Below are positions 5,066 to 8,936 of a stretch of 8,936 bases of DNA, piece after piece. The translations under genes and the position numbers were made by a program. Under the pieces are notes generated by a model. It was given only the letters and a program-made list of their open reading frames with translations. It searched no databases and was not told the origin of the DNA. Position 1 is the first letter of the stretch, and every line of letters begins with the position of its first letter. The stretch comes from DASUBV01 sp035763085 (GTDB lineage: Bacteria; Actinomycetota; Actinomycetes; Streptosporangiales; Streptosporangiaceae), in contig DASUBV010000031.1 in the NCBI GenBank assembly GCA_035763085.1, forward strand, positions 1 to 8,936, given 5' to 3'.

Positions 5066-6523
5066 GTGACACAAGATCAGCATCCGATCACCACCACCGA
5101 TGCCGGGATCCCGGTCGAGAGTGACGAGCATTCGCTGACCGTCGGCCCCGACGGTCCCGTTCTGCTGCAGGATCACTACCTCCTCGAGCAGATGGCCAAC
5201 TTCAACCGGGAGCGGATCGCCGAGCGGCAGCCGCACGCCAAGGGCGGCGGCGCGTTCGGCCACTTCCAGGTGACCGGGGACGTCAGCGCGTATACCAGGG
5301 CCGCGGTCTTCCAGCCCGGCACCCGGACCGGCACGCTGATCAGGTTCTCTACCGTGGCCGGCGAGCGGGGCAGCCCCGACACCTGGCGGGATCCGCGGGG
5401 CTTCGCGCTGCGGTTCTACACCGCCGAGGGCAACTACGACATGGTCGGGAACAACACCCCGGTGTTCTTCATGCGCGACCCGATGAAGTTCCAGCACTTC
5501 ATCCGCTCGCAGAAGCGGCGCGCGGACAGCAACCTGCGCGACCACGACATGCAGTGGGACTTCTGGACGCTCTCCCCGGAATCAGCCCACCAGGTGACCT
5601 GGCTGATGGGCGACCGCGGAATCCCGAGGACCTGGCGGTACATGAACGGATATAGCTCGCATACCTACCTGTGGATCAACGCCGCAGGCCAGAAATTCTG
5701 GGTGAAGTACCACTTCAAGACCGATCAGGGCATCGACTTCCTGACCCAGGCCGAGGGCGACGCGATGGCCGCCTCCGACGCCGACTGCCACCAGCGCGAC
5801 CTGTATGAGTCGATCCAGCGCGGCGACTTCCCGAGCTGGACGCTGAAGATGCAGATCATGCCGTTCGATGCGGCCAGGACCTACCGGTTCAACCCGTTCG
5901 ACCTGACCAAGGTCTGGCCGCACAGCGACTACCCGCTGATCGAGGTCGGCCGGCTGACCCTCGACCGCAACCTGACCGACTACCACACCGAGCTGGAGCA
6001 GGCCGCGTTCGAGCCGAGCAACCTGGTCCCCGGCATCGCGCTGAGCCCGGACAAGATGCTGCTGGCCCGCGGCTTCTCCTACGCCGACGCGCACCGGGCC
6101 CGGCTCGGGGTGAACTACAAGCAGATCCCGGTGAACGCGCCGAAGGCGCCCGTGCACGCCTACAGCAAGGACGGCGTCATGCGCGTGGTCAACGCCAGCG
6201 ACCCGGTGTACGCGCCGAACTCCAAGGGCGGGCCGAAGGCCGACAGCGAGCACTACCGCCCGGACTACTGGCACTCCGACGGGGACATGGTGCGCTCGGC
6301 TTACACCCTGCACGCCGAGGACGACGACTGGGGCCAGGCCGGAACCATGGTCCGCGAGGTCCTCGACGATGCCGCGCGGGACCGGCTGGTCGCCAACATC
6401 GCCGGGCACCTGCTGCGGGGGGTATCGGACCCGGTGCTGGCACGCGCCTTCGAGTACTGGCGCAACGTGGACAAGAACCTCGGCGACCGGGTCGAGGCGG
6501 CCGTCCGCGCCGGGCAGCGCTAG
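5066..6523 (+). CDS. katA: Monofunctional haem catalase, small-subunit type
   Basis: 485 residues, the usual length of small-subunit (clade 3) catalases. It converts hydrogen peroxide to water and oxygen in the cytoplasm. Catalytic His57 is in RQPHAKGGGAFG, the distal Asn in MVGNNTPVFF (129/130), and the proximal haem ligand Tyr339 in RGFSYADAHRARLG, where Gly336 replaces the usual Leu of RLFSY. TRTGTLIRFSTVAGERGSPD (87-106) and FWTLSPESAHQVTWLMGDRG (166-185) are further catalase signatures. The C-terminus ends in a helical region (VREVLDDAARDRLVANIAGH) with no flavodoxin-like extension, so it is not the large-subunit type. GTG start at 5066 with GAGGAGGG seven bases upstream. It follows the winged-helix gene on the same strand, and a strong hairpin follows its stop. 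The symbol katA is by family only; orthologues are variously named. Confidence 0.95.
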   Translation: MTQDQHPITTTDAGIPVESDEHSLTVGPDGPVLLQDHYLLEQMANFNRERIAERQPHAKGGGAFGHFQVTGDVSAYTRAAVFQPGTRTGTLIRFSTVAGERGSPDTWRDPRGFALRFYTAEGNYDMVGNNTPVFFMRDPMKFQHFIRSQKRRADSNLRDHDMQWDFWTLSPESAHQVTWLMGDRGIPRTWRYMNGYSSHTYLWINAAGQKFWVKYHFKTDQGIDFLTQAEGDAMAASDADCHQRDLYESIQRGDFPSWTLKMQIMPFDAARTYRFNPFDLTKVWPHSDYPLIEVGRLTLDRNLTDYHTELEQAAFEPSNLVPGIALSPDKMLLARGFSYADAHRARLGVNYKQIPVNAPKAPVHAYSKDGVMRVVNASDPVYAPNSKGGPKADSEHYRPDYWHSDGDMVRSAYTLHAEDDDWGQAGTMVREVLDDAARDRLVANIAGHLLRGVSDPVLARAFEYWRNVDKNLGDRVEAAVRAGQR

Positions 6524-6573
6524 GCAGCGCGAGCAACCCGGGCGCCGCACGGCAGCACGAGCAACCCGGGCGC
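6523..6573 (+). repeat. Direct repeat at the catalase stop
   Basis: GGCAGCGCGAGCAACCCGGGCGC at 6523-6545 recurs at 6551-6573 with one change (GCG to ACG): 22 of 23 bases, period 28. The first copy begins on the last base of the stop codon. Each copy holds the palindrome CCCGGG. Its role is unknown. Confidence 0.6.
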
Positions 6574-6599
6574 GCCGCCAGGCCAGCAAGCGCAGGTCG

Positions 6600-6642
6600 C
6601 GCAGACAGCGCTCCCGCCAGCTGCGGCGGAGCGCTGTCTGCG
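6600..6642 (+). terminator. Strong hairpin terminator after catalase
   Basis: CGCAGACAGCGCTCC (6600-6614) pairs perfectly with GGAGCGCTGTCTGCG (6628-6642). After one bulged C (6615), GCC/GGC adds three more pairs around the loop AGCTGC. This 18-pair stem is by far the strongest in the window. The downstream bases (GTTCAGG) hold no T-run, as is usual for actinobacterial terminators. It isolates the catalase unit from the phosphatase gene. Confidence 0.85.
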
Positions 6643-6726
6643 GTTCAGGCCAGGCCGGACGACCTCAGCGACGATGATGCCCGCACCGGATTTCGGGCTT
6701 CACCGTACGGCGGCCCGCTTGGCCCG

Positions 6727-6790
6727 TTAAATTACGTTTTCGTCGGGCTATCTGCGACTTTCCCAACGCGGACTGTCTCGGTTACTGTGG
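6727..6790 (+). promoter_or_regulatory. AT-richer promoter region of the PP2C phosphatase gene
   Basis: The lowest-GC stretch of the window is TTAAATTACGTTTTCG (6727-6742), between the catalase terminator and the phosphatase start. TAAATT could be a -10 element, but no good -35 is placed before it, and no GNNT/GGGTA pair is found. I mark this only as the likely promoter-bearing region. Confidence 0.35.
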
Positions 6791-8086
6791 GTGACTCAGG
6801 CGGCTGTGATGTCAGCGGAGGCCGGGTCGCTCCGAGGGATGTGGGCGCCGGCCACCTTCTCCCTGGGGAGTGATCTCGCCATCAGATCCCGGCTTGCTGC
6901 GGCTGTGCTTGTGCTGCCCTACGTCATCATGGCGGCGGTGGGCATCGCGGGTTTCCTCGTCGGGCCGGGCTGGGGCCTGCTGCCCCTGGTGGTCGTGGGC
7001 CCGGCGGTAGCGGCGGCAATCGGCGGGATGCGGTACACCCTGGCCACCGGGGCGGTGGCGATTGCCGAGTGCCTGCTGCTGGACCTGCTGCTGCCGCGCG
7101 GCGACGATCATCGCCAGGCGCAGATCGCCATCATCGCCGCGGCGGCTGTCACCGGGGCTGCCGCCCTCGCCGTGCGGGTGCGCCAGCGCCGCGAGGGCGA
7201 GCTGGCCCAGGTCCGCGCTGTCGCCGAGGCGGTCCAGCAGGTGCTGCTGCGGCCAATCCCCCGGCGGGTCGGCTCGGTGGGCCTGGCGATGCATTACCAG
7301 TCGGCGGCCGCTGGCGCGCAGATCGGCGGCGATCTGTACGAGGTGGCGACATCGCCGAGCTGGGTGCGGCTGATCGTGGGCGACGTCCGGGGCAAGGGAC
7401 TGCCAGCCGTCCAGCTGGCGTCCGCCGCGCTGGGCGTGTTCCGCGAGGCGGTGCACGAGGAGCACTGCCTGGCCGACATCGTCACCCGGATCGAGACCAG
7501 CCTGACCCGGCATCTTGACGACGAGCAGTTCGTCACCGCGGTCCTGGCCGAGATCCGGCCCGACGAGAACAAGATGGAGCTGCTCAGCTGCGGCCATCCC
7601 GCGCCGCTGGTGATCGGCTCCGACGGCCCCCGGTTCGTCAGCCGCGACGAGGGCAGCCTGCCGCTCGGCCTGGGCGCCCTGACCGGTAACCCCCGGCTTC
7701 CGGTGACCATCCCGTTCGGGCCCGGCGACGAGGTGCTGTTCTACACCGACGGGGTCAGCGAGGCGCGGAACAAGGCCGGCGAGTTCTTCCCGCTCGCCCG
7801 GTATGCCGGGACCCTGGCTCCCGGGGAGGATCCCGACGCGCTGGTCCGGCGGCTGAGCGCGGCGGTCACCCGGCACGCCGGCCACACCCCCGATGACGAC
7901 GTGGCCCTGCTGCTGGCCTACCGCCACCAGCCCGTATTACCGGGCCGGCCCGCCACCGCCGGTGACCGGCAGCAGCCGCAGGCGCCCTACGAGCCGCCGC
8001 CGGCGAGGCTGGCCGCGCCGGCCACGCCCGAGTGCAGGCTGCACAGCACATCGAGCGCGTCCGCGTGCACCTCGCCGGAGAAGTAA
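6791..8086 (+). CDS. Membrane-anchored SpoIIE/RsbU-type PP2C serine phosphatase
   Basis: Up to 431 residues. Four hydrophobic segments (about 34-58, 61-79, 83-102, 111-130) are followed by a short linker helix (EGELAQVRAVAEAVQQVLL) and a PP2C/SpoIIE catalytic domain, ~160-378. Metal-binding motifs are intact: GGDLYE (179-184), GDVRGKG (197-203), CGHP (267-270), YTDGVSEA (318-325) and PDDDVALL (367-374). The family dephosphorylates STAS antagonists, which reactivates sigma factors. Here the STAS protein at 2514-3065 is the obvious candidate substrate. There is no PAS, GAF or response-regulator input, so sensing may be through the membrane part. The start is unsure: GTG 6791 has no Shine-Dalgarno; ATG 6809 and ATG 6839 are in frame. 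Residues ~380-431 lie beyond the domain, and the last 100 bases overlap the convergent MEDS gene, so this tail may be read-through. Confidence 0.9.
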   Translation: MTQAAVMSAEAGSLRGMWAPATFSLGSDLAIRSRLAAAVLVLPYVIMAAVGIAGFLVGPGWGLLPLVVVGPAVAAAIGGMRYTLATGAVAIAECLLLDLLLPRGDDHRQAQIAIIAAAAVTGAAALAVRVRQRREGELAQVRAVAEAVQQVLLRPIPRRVGSVGLAMHYQSAAAGAQIGGDLYEVATSPSWVRLIVGDVRGKGLPAVQLASAALGVFREAVHEEHCLADIVTRIETSLTRHLDDEQFVTAVLAEIRPDENKMELLSCGHPAPLVIGSDGPRFVSRDEGSLPLGLGALTGNPRLPVTIPFGPGDEVLFYTDGVSEARNKAGEFFPLARYAGTLAPGEDPDALVRRLSAAVTRHAGHTPDDDVALLLAYRHQPVLPGRPATAGDRQQPQAPYEPPPARLAAPATPECRLHSTSSASACTSPEK

Positions 8087-8567
8087 CTGGCCGGATAACC
8101 GCACAGCAGCGAGAACGGCACGAACGCGCGCAGCTCGTTCCACAGGATCTCGAGCTCCACGGCCGCGCCGGCCTGCCCGCCCGCCCAGAGCAGGGCAACC
8201 ATCTCGCCGAAGATGCGGACCGGCCGCCCGGCTGCGGCGGCGCGGCGGGCCATGCCGCCCACCTGCTGCTCGAAGTCAGCAGGATCGACCCGGCCGCCGA
8301 TCAGGAACCGGTCCAGCACCTCGCGCGCGTCCAGCAGGAAAAGGTCCCCCTGATGCTGGAGCCGGGCGACGTCGGTGCCCGTCGACGCCAGCCGGCCCTT
8401 GATGGCCTGGCGGTGCTCAGCGGTGGCCAGCACGATGGCCGCCGCGCCGCGCGCAGCCCGTCGGCCAGGTAGCTGCTGACGCGGTCAGCCAGCTCAGCAT
8501 CGCCGGCGTAGAACTGGACAATGTGCCCCTGCGGATCTGTGACAAGCTGCGTTATCCCGGCTGACAT
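7987..8567 (-). pseudogene. Stand-alone MEDS-domain protein, split by a frameshift
   Basis: The reading frame from ATG 8567 gives MSAGITQLVTDPQGHIVQFY, then AGDAELADRVSSYLADGLRA, and then loses sense. A second frame continues AIVLATAEHRQAIKGRLAST to the stop at 7987, with DLFLLDAREVLDRFLIGGRV and RPVRIFGEMVALLWAGGQ. Together they form a full MEDS domain of about 193 residues without an HATPase. The switch lies at 8437-8456, in a run of CG triplets. Adding one G (GCG-GGC-GCG) would restore GLRAGAAAIVLATAEH. Either the gene is inactivated or one base was missed in sequencing. A restored protein could be a ligand-binding modulator of the two MEDS-HATPase proteins. The start has only a weak ribosome site (GGGG, 12 bases away). 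It ends tail-to-tail inside the phosphatase ORF. Confidence 0.8.
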
Positions 8568-8687
8568 GGTCTGAAAGCCCCGCCTCTCGACCGTGGCAAG
8601 GATGCTAACTGCCCGCAGCGATCCGGAAGTAACACAGCATGCCGGCCGAGATTGGGCTGGCCGGGCAGAACCTTCCGCGAGCGCGTT

Positions 8688-8708
8688 TAACCAGCGGCTG
8701 GCTGGTTA
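8688..8708. promoter_or_regulatory. Perfect inverted repeat upstream of the hemerythrin gene
   Basis: TAACCAGC (8688-8695), loop GGCTG, GCTGGTTA (8701-8708): eight perfect pairs, 37 bases before the hemerythrin ATG. The short loop fits either an RNA hairpin in the leader or an operator for a dimeric repressor. Confidence 0.5.
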
Positions 8709-8745
8709 GCCGGGCCAGATACCAGCTCACGACCGGGGAGGTGCC

Positions 8746-8936
8746 ATGACTGACGTGTTCGAGGTACTCAGCGCCGATCATGCCGATGTCAAGACCATGC
8801 TGATCGCGCTGGAGAGCAGCGCCGACTCTGCCCGCGGGAGCCAGGCCGTCCAGACCGCCCGCAAGGAGGTCGCCGAGCAGCTGGTTATCTCCTCCTCCCA
8901 GCACGAGGCCGCAGAAGAGCAGTATTTCTGGCCAGC
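8746..8936 (+). CDS. Hemerythrin-like HHE-domain protein (partial at right edge)
   Basis: The first 63 codons are visible. The ATG at 8746 has a strong GGGGAGG four bases upstream. The protein starts MTDVFEVLSADHADVKTMLI, with His12 as the first di-iron ligand in an 'L..DH..VK' context, and later SSQHEAAEEQYFWP with His53 and Glu57 in an HxxxE pattern. Helix 1 is about 2-25 and helix 2 about 36-58, as in hemerythrin four-helix bundles. Such proteins bind oxygen, nitric oxide or peroxide at a di-iron centre, or act in iron repair. The rest lies outside the window, so remaining ligands cannot be checked. Beside catalase and a stress-type signalling set, a redox role is plausible. Confidence 0.85.
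   Translation, partial: MTDVFEVLSADHADVKTMLIALESSADSARGSQAVQTARKEVAEQLVISSSQHEAAEEQYFWP

Noticed and set aside
5582..6589. Minus-strand 335-codon frame under catalase
   Set aside because: Val/Gly/Arg/His-rich shadow of the catalase third-codon pattern.
6812..7927. Minus-strand 371-codon frame under the phosphatase
   Set aside because: Antisense to intact PP2C motifs and without domain signs of its own.

Overview
The window is high-GC DNA (one stretch of 59 bases has no A or T) with GTG starts, strong codon bias and Shine-Dalgarno motifs typical of an actinomycete (Streptomyces/Streptosporangiales-like). The genus cannot be fixed from the sequence. There is no tRNA, rRNA, transposon or CRISPR array. 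The content is a stress-response neighbourhood built around a partner-switching circuit of the RsbW/RsbV/RsbU type.

Left part, minus strand, in transcription order: a STAS-domain anti-anti-sigma protein (about 3065 to 2514), a MEDS-HATPase anti-sigma/kinase protein (2337 to 1366), a short-chain dehydrogenase with a C-terminal hydrophobic segment (1296 to 295), and the first 59 codons of a probable GAF-type sensor (177 to the left edge). Centre, plus strand: a second MEDS-HATPase paralogue diverges from the STAS gene (3194-4192). It overlaps by 4 bases a small two-pass membrane protein of DUF3099 type (4189-4374). Then come a small winged-helix-like protein (4668-4949) and a clade-3-type catalase (5066-6523), closed by a very strong hairpin (6600-6642). 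Right part: a membrane-anchored SpoIIE/RsbU-type PP2C phosphatase (6791-8086, plus) runs tail-to-tail into a stand-alone MEDS gene (8567-7987, minus). That gene is split by what looks like one missing base. A hemerythrin-like gene begins at 8746 and runs off the right edge.

How the parts may work together (inference): the two MEDS-HATPase proteins would bind and inhibit a sigma factor and phosphorylate the STAS protein. The PP2C enzyme would dephosphorylate the STAS protein and so free the sigma factor. The MEDS domains would provide the signal input. Catalase, hemerythrin and the dehydrogenase are plausible outputs. Supporting this, a GNNT-N14/15-GGGTA(A/G) motif, close to the reported SigB-type promoter consensus of Streptomyces, lies upstream of three transcription units: the dehydrogenase, the second MEDS-HATPase gene, and the winged-helix/catalase pair. 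No sigma factor gene is in the window, so the target must be encoded elsewhere.
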